A DNA stretch of 32,662 nucleotides. Origin: Alphaproteobacteria bacterium. Its GTDB lineage: Bacteria > Pseudomonadota > Alphaproteobacteria > Sphingomonadales > SMXR01. Shown piece after piece: positions 9,891 through 19,078 of the stretch. The DNA lies in contig DAOWAS010000011.1 of NCBI GenBank assembly GCA_030634465.1, positions 1 through 32,662 of the forward strand, in the 5' to 3' direction. Positions within the stretch are counted from its first letter, which is position 1; each line of letters begins with the position of its first letter. Position numbers and translations under genes: made by a program. Under the pieces are notes generated by a model that was not told the origin of the DNA, made no database searches, and worked only from the letters and a program-made list of their open reading frames with translations.

Positions 9891-11345
9891 ATGAAGTTTA
9901 CCGTTGCCCTTATTGGCCGCCCAAACGTGGGCAAATCCACCTTGTTTAACCGCTTGGCGGGTAGGCGTCTTGCTTTGGTTGATGATACCCCAGGGGTAAC
10001 CCGTGACCGCCGTGAAGGGGTTGGCACGCTTGGTGACCTGACATTCCGTATGTATGACACCGCAGGTTTGGAAGAAGCCAAACCAGGTTCGTTGTTTGCC
10101 CGCATGCGTGAACAAACCGATGCCGCCGTGGAACTATCAGATATCATTATTATGATGATTGATGCCAGAGCAGGGGTGACACCCTTGGATGAATATTTCG
10201 CCCAGTGGCTAAGAAAACAAAAGAAGCGCACCATTTTAGTTGCTAACAAATGCGAAGGTACAAAAGCTGACCACGGTTTGTATGAGGCGTTTAAACTTGG
10301 TTTAGGCACACCTGTTGGTATTTCATCGGAACACGGTGATGGTTTGGCTGATCTTTACGGCGAGATATTAAAAATTGTCCAAAAAGAAGGTTGGGATAAC
10401 GAACCAGAACCCGAACCAGACGAAGTAATTTATGAAGATGAAGGCCCAGATGAAAGCACATCCAAGCTTATTGAGGGTGATCTGAGTTATGACTTTGAAG
10501 ACCATAATCCCATTCAGGAGAAGCCCCTGCAAATGGTTATTATTGGTCGCCCAAATGCAGGTAAATCAACACTTATCAACTATATGATTGGTGAAGAACG
10601 CCTGATAACAGGGCCCGAGGCTGGCATTACCCGTGACAGTATTTCTGTGGACTGGGTATATGAAGGCCAAGAAGTAAAAATGTTCGACACCGCGGGTCTG
10701 CGTAAAAAGACCAAGGTGGTTGAAAAATTAGAAAAACTGTCTGTGGCTGATGCCCTGCGTGCTGCGCAATTTGCTGAAATTGTGGTTCTGCTGGTTGATG
10801 CTGAGCTAGGCATTGAAAAACAAGATTTGAAAATTGCCAATCTTATGGTGCAAGAGGGGCGTGGCTTGGTTATTGCCCTTAACAAATGGGACTTGGTAAA
10901 AGACCGTTTGGGTGCCGTGCGCGCGGCAAAAGACACTTTAACCCGCTCACTACCACAGCTTAAGGGTGTTAAGGTCATGCAGTTTTCCGCCCTTACAGGC
11001 CACGGTGTTGATAAGTTAATGCCTGCGGTTATTGAGGTGCACAAGCTGTGGAATGCCCGCATTCCTACCAGTCCGCTAAACCGTTGGTTGGCTGACACCA
11101 TTGATAAACATCCGCCGCCACTTGCAGGGGGCAGACGTTTGAAAATTCGTTTTATGGCGCAAATTAAAACCCGCCCACCAACATTTGTTTTGTTCTGTAA
11201 CCTGCCTTCAGAAATGCCAGACAGCTATGTTCGCTATTTGGAAAATGACCTAAGACATGCGTTTAAACTGCCCGCTACGCCGTTACGTTTCTTATTGCGC
11301 AAGGGCGAAAACCCATACGAAAGCAGACGTAAAAAACGTAAATAA
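9891..11345 (+). CDS. der: ribosome-assembly GTPase Der (EngA)
   Basis: Essential GTPase with two tandem G domains and a C-terminal KH-like domain, acting in 50S maturation. The first G domain has GRPNVGKS (9-16), DTPGVTRD, DTAGL and NKCE (119-122); the second has GRPNAGKS (219-226), DTAGLRKKTKV and NKWD. The NKCE G4 motif in place of NKxD is, to my knowledge, usual in alphaproteobacterial Der. A long acidic linker (about 170-208, rich in Glu/Asp and Pro) separates the G domains, and the C-terminus is basic (YESRRKKRK). The 484-residue length is normal. It follows bamB by 25 bp and converges with the SDR gene on the other strand. Confidence 0.97.
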   Translation: MKFTVALIGRPNVGKSTLFNRLAGRRLALVDDTPGVTRDRREGVGTLGDLTFRMYDTAGLEEAKPGSLFARMREQTDAAVELSDIIIMMIDARAGVTPLDEYFAQWLRKQKKRTILVANKCEGTKADHGLYEAFKLGLGTPVGISSEHGDGLADLYGEILKIVQKEGWDNEPEPEPDEVIYEDEGPDESTSKLIEGDLSYDFEDHNPIQEKPLQMVIIGRPNAGKSTLINYMIGEERLITGPEAGITRDSISVDWVYEGQEVKMFDTAGLRKKTKVVEKLEKLSVADALRAAQFAEIVVLLVDAELGIEKQDLKIANLMVQEGRGLVIALNKWDLVKDRLGAVRAAKDTLTRSLPQLKGVKVMQFSALTGHGVDKLMPAVIEVHKLWNARIPTSPLNRWLADTIDKHPPPLAGGRRLKIRFMAQIKTRPPTFVLFCNLPSEMPDSYVRYLENDLRHAFKLPATPLRFLLRKGENPYESRRKKRK

Positions 11346-11362
11346 TAACTTTAAGTTATTAT
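11342..11362. other. perfect AT-rich palindrome between convergent der and SDR genes
   Basis: ATAATAACTT (11342-11351) and AAGTTATTAT (11353-11362) form a perfect 10-bp dyad around one T, overlapping the der stop codon. It lies in the 19-bp gap between two genes that end toward each other. It could act as a weak bidirectional 3'-end hairpin, but it has no G/C-rich stem and no clear U-tract. Confidence 0.35.
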
Positions 11363-11364
11363 CA

Positions 11365-12090
11365 TTAGTCTTTGTAATTAAAGATTTTTCCAGTTTCACT
11401 CAGGTCTTCGCTCACCAGTTCTAAAAACAATGGTGCTAGGGCTGATGGCTCTTTAACTGTTGCGGGGTCTTCACCTGGCATATATGCGGCGCGCATTTCA
11501 GTTCGGGTGTGATTTGGGTTTATAAGATTAACTCTTATGGGTGTGTCTTGGGTCTCCGAGGCATATGTTTTGGCTATGACCTCAAGTGCGGCTTTGCTCA
11601 TGGCGTAACCACCAACAAATGGCTTTGACGAATGCGAAGCACCAGATGTTACAAATATAACCCTTGCGGCATCTGCTTGGCGCAACAATGGGTCGAACGA
11701 GCGTATTAAACGCCAGTTTGCAGTTACGTTCACATCCAACAAGTCTTGCCAGTTTTTAGGCTTTATATGCCCCATGGGTGTAACAGGCCCTAAAATAGCG
11801 GCGTTACCCACCAAAATATCAAGCTTGCCCCAACGCTCGTTTATAGCGCCACCAAGGCGGTCAATGCCATCAAAGTCTGTCAAATCCAAATCAACCAATG
11901 TGGCAGAGCCGCCTGCGGCTTTAATTTCATCGTCCAAGCTCTCTAACGCGCTAGTTTGGCGCCCAACGGCAATAACATGCGCCCCTTCGGCGGCATAGGC
12001 CAAGGCAACAGCGCGGCCAATGCCCTTTGTAGCACCAGTTATCAGGGCAATTTTGTTTTCGAGAGTTTTCTCAGATGTATTTTTTGGCAT
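11365..12090 (-). CDS. SDR family oxidoreductase downstream of purF
   Basis: Classical short-chain dehydrogenase/reductase of 241 residues. It has the nucleotide-binding motif TGATKGIG (18-25), the catalytic set S149, Y162 and K166 (in GYAMSKAA), and GNAAILG where most members have NNAG. It starts 4 bp after the purF stop, so it is the last gene of a radA-cvpA-purF-SDR operon; this SDR after purF recurs in alphaproteobacteria. Substrate and cofactor preference cannot be read from the sequence. It resembles the YciK-like branch, but I am not certain of that. Confidence 0.9.
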   Translation of the reverse strand: MPKNTSEKTLENKIALITGATKGIGRAVALAYAAEGAHVIAVGRQTSALESLDDEIKAAGGSATLVDLDLTDFDGIDRLGGAINERWGKLDILVGNAAILGPVTPMGHIKPKNWQDLLDVNVTANWRLIRSFDPLLRQADAARVIFVTSGASHSSKPFVGGYAMSKAALEVIAKTYASETQDTPIRVNLINPNHTRTEMRAAYMPGEDPATVKEPSALAPLFLELVSEDLSETGKIFNYKD

Positions 12091-12094
12091 ATGT

Positions 12095-13561
12095 TTATTT
12101 CTTATTATCAGCTTGGTTTTGATCGGTTAAATGGGTTGGATACTCGCCAGTAAAGCAGGCATCGCAAAATTGTGGACACTTGCTATCGCGTGATGGCTGG
12201 TTAACGGCACGGTACAGGCCATCAATAGATATAAAGCCTAAACTATCAGCACCAATGTGCTTGGTCATGGCTTCAATATCCATACGTGCGGCTAGCAAGC
12301 CCTTGCGCGACGGCGTATCAACCCCGTAAAAACACGAATGCGCTGTTGGTGGGCTGGCAATACGCATATGCACTTCTTTAGCGCCGGCTGAGCGTATCAT
12401 ATCAACAATTTTAACCGATGTGGTGCCGCGAACAATGCTGTCATCAACCAACAGAACGCGCTTGCCTTCAATTTGCCAACGGTTGGCGTTGTGCTTTAGC
12501 TTAACCCCAAGGTGACGAATATTATCAGCAGGCTCGATAAATGTACGACCCACATAATGGTTTCTTATAATTCCTAATTCAAACGGTATGTCTGCTTCTT
12601 GGGCATAGCCAAGTGCCGCAGGGGTGCCACTGTCAGGCACGGGTACAACCAGATCAACTTCGCATGCGTTTTCTCTAGCAAGCTCGGCACCAATGCGTTT
12701 ACGCACTTCATAAACATTCATTTGATCCACATAGCTGTCAGGGCGTGAAAAATAAACATGCTCAAAAATACATGGTCGTGACGATTGCTCGGGAAATGGT
12801 TTAATCGATTTAATGCCATCATCATTAATGATGATAATTTCCCCAGGCTCAATATCGCGCACATAAGTGCCACCTAAAATATCCAAGGCGCAGGTTTCAG
12901 ATGCTAGAACATGGGTGTTATCGTCAAGCTTGCCTAAAATAAGCGGGCGCACACCTAACGGGTCTCTAACGCCAACCAAGCCATCTGCCGTAAGGGTAAC
13001 CAATGAATAGGCACCTTCAATTTTACGCAGGGCATCGGTGTATCTGTCCATAAAGTCGCGGTAGGTGCTAGTTGCTATCAGGTGGATAATAACTTCCGTG
13101 TCAGATGTGGACTGGAAAATAGAACCAGTGGACACAAGTTGTTGTCGCAAGGACATGGCATTGGTTATGTTGCCATTGTGCGCCACGGCAAAGCCACCGC
13201 TAGACAGGTCAGCAAACAATGGTTGCACGTTGCGCATGGCGGTTTCGCCAGTGGTAGAATAGCGCACATGACCAATGGCTGAATGGCCTTTTAGCTGACT
13301 GATTATTTCTTGGGTGGAAAAATTATCCGCCACATGCCCCATAGAGCGAACAGAGTGAAACTCTTCGCCATCGTATGAGGTAATGCCTGCAGCTTCCTGA
13401 CCACGGTGTTGCAGGGCATGCAAGCCCAAAACAGTATGGGCAGAGGCATCTTTTGTACCGTAAATACCAAACACACCGCACTCTTCGTGCAGTTTGTCGT
13501 CGTCAAATGGGTTGGTGGTAAACAACTGTAGGGGCACCTTCTTATTTGGAGTTGCTCTCAA
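12095..13561 (-). CDS. purF: amidophosphoribosyltransferase PurF
   Basis: First committed enzyme of de novo purine synthesis: PRPP plus glutamine to phosphoribosylamine. The N-terminal nucleophile is Cys28 in HEECGVFG, so a 27-residue propeptide must be removed. Cysteines matching the Fe-S ligands of the Bacillus-type enzyme are visible in RPCIFEHVYFSRPDS, HSCFYGVDTP and KCPQFCDACFTGEYPT. This makes it the propeptide plus [4Fe-4S] class and not the E. coli class. The PRPP-binding loop is VLLVDDSIVRGTT. The start is a TTG at 13561; an in-frame stop lies just upstream and there is no ATG before the Ntn Cys. Product inhibition by AMP/GMP is expected from the family. Confidence 0.96.
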   Translation of the reverse strand: MRATPNKKVPLQLFTTNPFDDDKLHEECGVFGIYGTKDASAHTVLGLHALQHRGQEAAGITSYDGEEFHSVRSMGHVADNFSTQEIISQLKGHSAIGHVRYSTTGETAMRNVQPLFADLSSGGFAVAHNGNITNAMSLRQQLVSTGSIFQSTSDTEVIIHLIATSTYRDFMDRYTDALRKIEGAYSLVTLTADGLVGVRDPLGVRPLILGKLDDNTHVLASETCALDILGGTYVRDIEPGEIIIINDDGIKSIKPFPEQSSRPCIFEHVYFSRPDSYVDQMNVYEVRKRIGAELARENACEVDLVVPVPDSGTPAALGYAQEADIPFELGIIRNHYVGRTFIEPADNIRHLGVKLKHNANRWQIEGKRVLLVDDSIVRGTTSVKIVDMIRSAGAKEVHMRIASPPTAHSCFYGVDTPSRKGLLAARMDIEAMTKHIGADSLGFISIDGLYRAVNQPSRDSKCPQFCDACFTGEYPTHLTDQNQADNKK

Positions 13562-13582
13562 TATGCTCAGTTAGTTACATGG

Positions 13583-13611
13583 TGTATAGAATGAAAATAG
13601 TTTTCTTGAAA
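13583..13611 (-). promoter_or_regulatory. candidate promoter before purF
   Basis: On the minus strand TTTCAA (13611-13606) and TATACA (13588-13583) lie 17 bp apart, in the 69-bp gap between cvpA and purF. The -35 is a poor match, so this is a weak candidate for an internal promoter within the radA-cvpA-purF operon. Confidence 0.25.
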
Positions 13612-13630
13612 GAGGTAATGTTCCGCAAAA

Positions 13631-14308
13631 TCAGTTTTCTTCGTCTGTTGTGGTTTGCTCGTCATCATCTGCGCTATCAAGCATGTTTTCCAGTTTTTCT
13701 AACAGGGTTTCTTCACCATTTTCTTTAACTGCATCTGTTACCGCATCGGTTACGGCGTCTTGGTCGGGCAGGGCATCTTTAATTTTGTCTATGGCCTCGC
13801 CTGAGCCTGTGTTTTGTACAAGGTTTGGCACCACCACCCGCAACATTTCAGCGCCATATGCCGCCAAGGGTTTTAAGTTTGCCTCTTTAATCCATGTTGG
13901 TTGGTCTTCTTCGGCGATAAATGTGGCGATAAGAAAATACACAGTGGCAATAACCAATGCCCCGCGTAACAAGCCAAATGCAGTGCCCAACGCTCTGTCC
14001 AAGGGGCCAATGGCACCAGATTTTATCATGTCGCCAAAGCTAGATGCCACCCATCTAAAAAACATTAAGCCTGCAACGAATAAAACAACCGATGTAATAA
14101 CATCAGCCAAGGCATTTGGCGTTATAATTTGCCTGCCATAATCTTGCGCACCCCAAGCAAGGGCATAAAGCGTGAAGAAAATTGCCGCCGCCCACGATAA
14201 AAGCGTTAGCACCTCGGTGGAGAAACCACGTTTAAGGCCAATTAATCCTGAAAAACCCAGAATGAAAAGCCCTACGGCATCAAAGGCAGTTATGGTTGAA
14301 AAGTCCAT
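13631..14308 (-). CDS. cvpA: CvpA family inner-membrane protein
   Basis: A 225-residue CvpA family protein with four predicted membrane helices (about 8-27, 31-52, 62-85 and 98-125). The conserved opening segment is DAVGLFILGFSGLIGLKRGF, and GALVIATVYFLIATF lies in the fourth helix. A cytoplasmic or periplasmic tail follows that ends in a strongly acidic stretch (DSADDDEQTTTDEEN). The name comes from colicin V production in E. coli, where cvpA is also next to purF; the molecular function is unsettled. GGTGAGGAATAAAA precedes the ATG. It lies between radA (19 bp upstream) and purF in one transcription direction. Confidence 0.92.
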   Translation of the reverse strand: MDFSTITAFDAVGLFILGFSGLIGLKRGFSTEVLTLLSWAAAIFFTLYALAWGAQDYGRQIITPNALADVITSVVLFVAGLMFFRWVASSFGDMIKSGAIGPLDRALGTAFGLLRGALVIATVYFLIATFIAEEDQPTWIKEANLKPLAAYGAEMLRVVVPNLVQNTGSGEAIDKIKDALPDQDAVTDAVTDAVKENGEETLLEKLENMLDSADDDEQTTTDEEN

Positions 14309-14327
14309 TTTTATTCCTCACCAATTT

Positions 14328-15695
14328 CTATGATGATATGTTGAAAAGGTCAGGTAAATCAACAACCTTGCCCATTTCCAAGCGTTTCATTGAGCTTGCT
14401 TTGTTTTTCTTATTTGCTTTTGGTGTTATTGCGGTTTCAAAGCCCAGTTTTTTTGCTTCTTTCATGCGCAGGTCACTTTGTGGCACGGGGCGCACTTCGC
14501 CAGATAAGGCAATTTCGCCAAACACAATTGTATCGCGCTCTAACGGCACCCCTGATAGTGACGAAATAAGTGCGGCGGCAACAGCCAAATCAGCCGCGGG
14601 TTCGCTAATTTTTAAGCCCCCAGCCACGTTTAAATAAACATCATGGGTGGCAAAGCTTAGCCCCAAGCGGGCATCAAGTACCGCCAAAATCATTGATAAC
14701 CTGCCACTGTCCCAACCAACAACGGCACGGCGCGGGTTGGCGGCGGCGGTTGGTGCCACCAGTGCCTGAATTTCCACCAACACAGGGCGTGAGCCTTCCA
14801 TGCCAGCAAATACGGCGGCACCTGAAACATTTTCGTCTCGAGATGATAGAAATAGTGACGATGGATTAGAAACTTGCTCTAACCCTTGCGAGGTCATTTC
14901 AAACACGCCAATTTCATCGGTGCCACCAAAACGGTTTTTAACGGCACGTAGAATTCTAAACTGATGGCCTCTGTCGCCTTCAAAATAAAGCACAGTGTCC
15001 ACCATATGCTCTAACACACGGGGGCCTGCAATTTGTCCGTCTTTGGTTACATGCCCAACAAGCACAACCGCAGTGCCGCGCGACTTGGCAAAACGAATAA
15101 GCTCAGCCGCAGAAGCCCGAACCTGACTAACCGTGCCGGGCGCACTTTCCAAATTATCCAAAAACATGGTTTGAATACTGTCGATAATAACCAGTTGTGG
15201 GGGCTTGCCATTATCCAAGCTAGTTAAAATATTTCGTAAGTTAGTTTCAGCGGCAAATCTAACTGAGGCATTTTCCACACCCAAACGCTGCGCCCGCAAG
15301 CGCACTTGGTCTGCGGCTTCTTCGCCAGAAATGTAAATGCAGTCCATGCCCTTGTCAGCCAAGGCACCAGTTATTTGCAATAATAATGTAGATTTACCAA
15401 TGCCGGGGTCGCCACCAACCAAAAGGGCAGAACCTGGCACTATGCCGCCGCCCAAGGTGCGATCTAGCTCTTCATTGCCAGATTGCCAGCGTTTATGCCC
15501 TTCTATTGGGGCTGAGAGGTCGGTGAAATTAATAACACGGCCTTTTTTACCGCCCAAACCTTTTGGTGCTTCAGCACCAACAGGTGCTTCTTCGCTCATG
15601 GTGTTCCATTCGTTACACGATAAGCACTGTCCCTGCCATTTGGTGCTAACAGCACCGCAGGCATTACACACATATTGTCTAGATTGTTTAGCCAA
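14328..15695 (-). CDS. radA: DNA repair protein RadA (Sms)
   Basis: RecA-like branch-migration helicase that processes recombination intermediates. The zinc finger uses C10-x2-C13 and C24-x2-C27 (YVCNACG, QCLSC). Walker A is GGDPGIGKST (about 94-103), the RadA-specific KNRFGGTDEIG motif is at about 255-265, and a Lon-like C-terminal domain follows (VAVAAALISSLSG, FGEIALSGEVR). Length 455 is typical. The start codon is TTG at 15695, with GAGAG upstream. It lies 17 bp after mlaF, so the recombination gene appears to be transcribed with a lipid-transport pair upstream. Confidence 0.96.
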   Translation of the reverse strand: MAKQSRQYVCNACGAVSTKWQGQCLSCNEWNTMSEEAPVGAEAPKGLGGKKGRVINFTDLSAPIEGHKRWQSGNEELDRTLGGGIVPGSALLVGGDPGIGKSTLLLQITGALADKGMDCIYISGEEAADQVRLRAQRLGVENASVRFAAETNLRNILTSLDNGKPPQLVIIDSIQTMFLDNLESAPGTVSQVRASAAELIRFAKSRGTAVVLVGHVTKDGQIAGPRVLEHMVDTVLYFEGDRGHQFRILRAVKNRFGGTDEIGVFEMTSQGLEQVSNPSSLFLSSRDENVSGAAVFAGMEGSRPVLVEIQALVAPTAAANPRRAVVGWDSGRLSMILAVLDARLGLSFATHDVYLNVAGGLKISEPAADLAVAAALISSLSGVPLERDTIVFGEIALSGEVRPVPQSDLRMKEAKKLGFETAITPKANKKNKASSMKRLEMGKVVDLPDLFNISS

Positions 15696-15712
15696 AACAC
15701 TCTCACACTGGT

Positions 15713-16492
15713 TTAAGGTTTTAAAACATCCATTTGAATAGGCCCTTCGGCACGACCGTGGATAAATTGTTCAACATAATCGTTACCGCTATGGTCGATG
15801 TCGTCTCGCGGCCCTTGCCAAATTATTTTGCCTTTAAATATCATGGCGGCCTTGTCAGCAATTTTACGAACCGAGGACATGTCGTGGGTAATGGTAATTG
15901 TGGTTGCGCCCAAGTCTTTAACACACTCAACTATCAGCCTATTGATAACATCTGCCATAATGGGGTCTAGACCAGTGGTTGGTTCGTCAAAAAATATAAT
16001 TTCAGGATCGCCCGCAATGGCGCGCGCCAAGCCAACACGTTTTTGCATACCGCCTGACAGCTCAGAAGGGTGCAGGTCAGCCACATCAGCGTTCAGGCCC
16101 ACTCTGCCTAGTTTTTCAACAGCAATAATGCGGGCTTCTTCCTTGTCCATGCCTTTGGCTTGAATTAGGCCAAAAGCCACATTTTCCCATACGGACAAGC
16201 TGTCAAACAACGCACCGCCCTGAAACAACATACCAAAACGGCTGAGAGATTTTTTACGTTCACGGGCACTCATGGGCACAACATCTTTGCCATCAAGGAA
16301 AATTTGCCCTTGCTCGGGCTGTAGCAACCCCAAAATGCATTTTAGAAGAACAGATTTACCGCTACCAGAGCCACCGATGATAACCACGCTTTCACCCGCC
16401 GCCACATCAAGGTTTATGCCGTCTAAGACAATTTTTTTGCCAAATGACTTGTGCAGGTTTTTAATAGATATTTTAGGTTGTTCTATTGTCAT
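15713..16492 (-). CDS. mlaF: phospholipid-transport ABC ATPase MlaF-type
   Basis: ATPase of an Mla-type transporter that moves phospholipids between the inner membrane and periplasmic MCE carriers. The 259-residue protein has Walker A GGSGSGKS (40-47), signature LSGGMQKR (145-152), Walker B IIFFDEPTTGLDP (about 165-177) and H-loop ITHDM. GMLFQGGALFDSLSVWENV after the Q-loop is characteristic of the MlaF/Ttg2A group. It starts 2 bp after mlaE ends, so the two are translationally close. No MlaD (MCE), MlaC or MlaB gene follows; radA comes next. The missing MCE partner must be elsewhere if the system is complete. Confidence 0.93.
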   Translation of the reverse strand: MTIEQPKISIKNLHKSFGKKIVLDGINLDVAAGESVVIIGGSGSGKSVLLKCILGLLQPEQGQIFLDGKDVVPMSARERKKSLSRFGMLFQGGALFDSLSVWENVAFGLIQAKGMDKEEARIIAVEKLGRVGLNADVADLHPSELSGGMQKRVGLARAIAGDPEIIFFDEPTTGLDPIMADVINRLIVECVKDLGATTITITHDMSSVRKIADKAAMIFKGKIIWQGPRDDIDHSGNDYVEQFIHGRAEGPIQMDVLKP

Positions 16493-16494
16493 GA

Positions 16495-17271
16495 TTATTC
16501 GTTTCCAAATAATGTAATGGTTATTAAAAGGTTGGTCAGCAATATCATTATAAATGATGACACCACGGCATCGGTAGTGGCACGACCAACACCCTGCGCC
16601 CCGCCGCGTGAATTATAGCCATGATATGAACCCATTAAACTAAGGAAAAAGCCAAACACTGCGGCCTTAACCAGTGATGATCTGATATCAACCCACTCTA
16701 AAAAATCTACGGTAATTTGCAGATATGCAGCTTCGTTAAAGCCAAGTTTTTCCGTGGCAATGATAAAGCCGCCAAAAACCCCAATGGTATTAGCCACAAT
16801 AACCAATAGTGGCATGGTGATAACTGCGGCAATTATGCGCGGTGCAATAAGATATTTAAATGGGTCGGTTGAAAGGGTAACTAACGCGTCTATTTGCTCG
16901 GTCACCCGCATGGTGCCAAGCTCTGCCGCCATGGCACTAGACACACGCCCCGCAACCATAAGCCCGCCCAAAACGGGGCCAAGTTCACGCACAATACCAA
17001 TAACCACAATGGCGGCAACCGTACCTTCGGCATTAAAACGTTCAGACCCTAAATATATTTGCTGTGCCAGTGCCGCACCTGTAAACAGCGCGGTCATGCC
17101 CACAACAGGCAGGGAAAAATAGCCGATATGCAACATTTGCTGCCAAATAAGACCGAAATAAAATGGCGGGCGGAAAATATGGCTAACCGCATTATAAGCA
17201 AAAATTGATATGTTACCTAAGCTGGCAAATGCAGATATTACAAATGTACCAATAGTCGCTAAAAAATTCAT
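16495..17271 (-). CDS. mlaE: MlaE-type lipid ABC transporter permease
   Basis: Inner-membrane permease of the MlaE/Ttg2B family, 258 residues, with an N-terminal interfacial helix and about five membrane segments. The family core is plain: TGAALAQQIYL, IVRELGPVLGGLMVAGR, and the coupling segment GTMRVTEQIDAL that contacts the ATPase. Its neighbour MlaF overlaps functionally and is 2 bp away. A well-spaced promoter lies just upstream (17307-17335). AAGGAG occurs about 25 bp before the ATG, too far to be the ribosome binding site, and the sequence right before the ATG is weak. Confidence 0.93.
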   Translation of the reverse strand: MNFLATIGTFVISAFASLGNISIFAYNAVSHIFRPPFYFGLIWQQMLHIGYFSLPVVGMTALFTGAALAQQIYLGSERFNAEGTVAAIVVIGIVRELGPVLGGLMVAGRVSSAMAAELGTMRVTEQIDALVTLSTDPFKYLIAPRIIAAVITMPLLVIVANTIGVFGGFIIATEKLGFNEAAYLQITVDFLEWVDIRSSLVKAAVFGFFLSLMGSYHGYNSRGGAQGVGRATTDAVVSSFIMILLTNLLITITLFGNE

Positions 17272-17306
17272 GAATTAATCACTTTCCCATACTCCTTAGA
17301 GTGAGC

Positions 17307-17335
17307 AAGTTAGCCTTGCTTATGGGCAGTGTCAA
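17307..17335 (-). promoter_or_regulatory. sigma-70 promoter for mlaE-mlaF-radA
   Basis: On the minus strand a perfect -35 TTGACA (17335-17330) and -10 TAACTT (17312-17307) are separated by 17 bp. They lie in the 107-bp gap between dnaB and mlaE, about 36 bp before the mlaE ATG. This is the best -35 match in the window. Confidence 0.6.
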
Positions 17336-17378
17336 TGAAGCAGAAACATGATTATTTTATGGCAAACAAGCTAGATGT

Positions 17379-18914
17379 TTAATCGAAGGGTGTTGGCATG
17401 TGATCTTCTTTAGCCAAGTCGCTAAATTTAGTAATTTCACCTTCAAAATGTAATTGCACAGTGCCAGTTGGACCATGCCTTTGCTTGGCAATAATAAGCT
17501 CAGCAATATTGTGCACATCGCTACTGGCATTTTGCCATTCAGTATGTTCTGGCGTACCCATTTTTGGCTCTTTTTGGTTATTTATGTAATATTCATCGCG
17601 GTAAATAAACATAACCATATCGGCATCTTGCTCGATCGAGCCACTTTCCCGTAGATCTGACAGCATGGGGCGTTTATCTTCGCGCGATTCTACCTGACGA
17701 GACAGCTGTGAAAGCGCAATAACAGGAACGTTCAACTCTTTAGCCAACCCTTTTAGGCCACGGGTAATTTCAGACACTTCTTGCACACGGTTTTCAGGCC
17801 CTTTGCCCCGTCCTGCGGCACGAAGCAGTTGCAAATAGTCAACCACAATTAGCCCTAGGTTTTTTTGTCGTTTTAACCTGCGTGCTCGTGAGCGCAAACC
17901 AGCAATGTCGAGGGCAGGGGTGTCGTCAATGTAAAATGGCACGGTTTCCATTTCCGTAACAGCGCGGCTTAGTTTTAAAAACTCATCATCGCCAATGTCA
18001 CCACGGCGAAATTTATGGGATGAAATACCGCAACGCTCAGACAAAATACGCGATGCCAACTGGTCGGCTGACATTTCCAATGAGAAAAAGCCCACAACAG
18101 AACCTTTAGACTGGCTCATATCCATGCCAGTTTTTTCATCTTCATAATATTGTACCGCAGCACTAAATGCCATGTTGGTGGCTAATGCGGTTTTACCCAT
18201 ACCTGGACGGGCGGCTAAGATCATCAAGTCACTTTTATGCATGCCACCGATTTGATTGTTCAGGTCGCGCAAGCCTGTGGTTATACCGCTTAACGAGCCA
18301 TCGCTTTTTCTGGCAATTTCAACATTTTCCAAGGCGGTTTGCATAGACAAGGCAAAGTTTTTAAACCCACCTTCGTGGGAACCTTTTTCGGCTAAATCGA
18401 AAAGCTCTTTTTCCGCGCCCTCAATTTGTGAAATGGCAGGGTCGTCAATGGGGCTGTCGTAAGCGGTCAGAACAACACTTTCACCAATGGCAACCAGTTC
18501 ACGGCGCAGGTAAAGGTCGTAAATGGTGCGGCCATAATCCTCTGTGTTAATAATGGTGGTGGCACTGGCGGCCAAGCGTGCCAGATATGTGGCACCGCCA
18601 ATGTCTTTCAGGGCTTCGTCTTTTTCAAAATAAGGCTTTAGCTTAACAGGATCGGCGGTTTGACCGCGTTCGCTAAGGGTGTGGATAGCGGCAAAAATGC
18701 GCCCATGCACAGGTTCAAAAAAATGTTCCTCACGCAGAAAGCCACTAATTTTTTCAGCAGCAGTGTTGTTTACTAAAATAGCTCCAAGCAATGCTTGCTC
18801 CGCCTCAATATTATGGGGCATTTGCCTATAACTAGGGGAAAGGGCGTTTGCGTCATCTTCATTTGCGGCGTTAAGCGGCATTTCAGAGGTATTTTTTTGA
18901 TCTGGATTATTCAT
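17379..18914 (-). CDS. dnaB: replicative DNA helicase DnaB
   Basis: Hexameric helicase that unwinds DNA at the replication fork. The N-terminal DnaB domain (about 30-135, opening QMPHNIEAEQALLGAIL) binds primase and the loader; the RecA-like C-terminal domain has Walker A ARPGMGKT (235-242), LIVVDYLQLL as Walker B, and ALSQLSRQVESR. The 511 residues are normal for alphaproteobacteria, with a non-conserved 28-residue N-terminal extension. No intein is present at the usual insertion sites. It follows rplI, separated by a terminator, so it probably has its own promoter in the AT-rich 108-bp stretch upstream. No good Shine-Dalgarno precedes the ATG. Confidence 0.97.
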   Translation of the reverse strand: MNNPDQKNTSEMPLNAANEDDANALSPSYRQMPHNIEAEQALLGAILVNNTAAEKISGFLREEHFFEPVHGRIFAAIHTLSERGQTADPVKLKPYFEKDEALKDIGGATYLARLAASATTIINTEDYGRTIYDLYLRRELVAIGESVVLTAYDSPIDDPAISQIEGAEKELFDLAEKGSHEGGFKNFALSMQTALENVEIARKSDGSLSGITTGLRDLNNQIGGMHKSDLMILAARPGMGKTALATNMAFSAAVQYYEDEKTGMDMSQSKGSVVGFFSLEMSADQLASRILSERCGISSHKFRRGDIGDDEFLKLSRAVTEMETVPFYIDDTPALDIAGLRSRARRLKRQKNLGLIVVDYLQLLRAAGRGKGPENRVQEVSEITRGLKGLAKELNVPVIALSQLSRQVESREDKRPMLSDLRESGSIEQDADMVMFIYRDEYYINNQKEPKMGTPEHTEWQNASSDVHNIAELIIAKQRHGPTGTVQLHFEGEITKFSDLAKEDHMPTPFD

Positions 18915-19022
18915 AATGTTTTTTTATAGGTTTTGTTTGTTATGAAATTATTTTTTTTAGGCTTGTTACCGTTAAAGTTATACATGCCTGTGAACTATGG
19001 GGATAACTTTATCACATATGAT

Positions 19023-19049
19023 AAAAAAAGGGCAGCCATTCGGCTGCCC
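19023..19049 (-). terminator. intrinsic terminator of the rpsF-rpsR-rplI operon
   Basis: Read on the minus strand, GGGCAGCC (19049-19042), loop GAAT, GGCTGCCC (19037-19030) form a perfect 8-bp stem, followed immediately by seven Ts (19029-19023). This lies 30 bp after the rplI stop and separates the ribosomal operon from dnaB. The opposite strand has only four Ts after the stem. Confidence 0.88.
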
Positions 19050-19078
19050 TTTTAATTAATATTTTTTTCAGAAGTTTA

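Noticed and set aside
10580-11101. Long antisense frame (173 residues) opposite der
   Set aside because: It is the shadow of a strongly conserved GTPase gene; Ser/Ala/Arg-rich composition is typical of antisense translation, and no ribosome binding site was seen.
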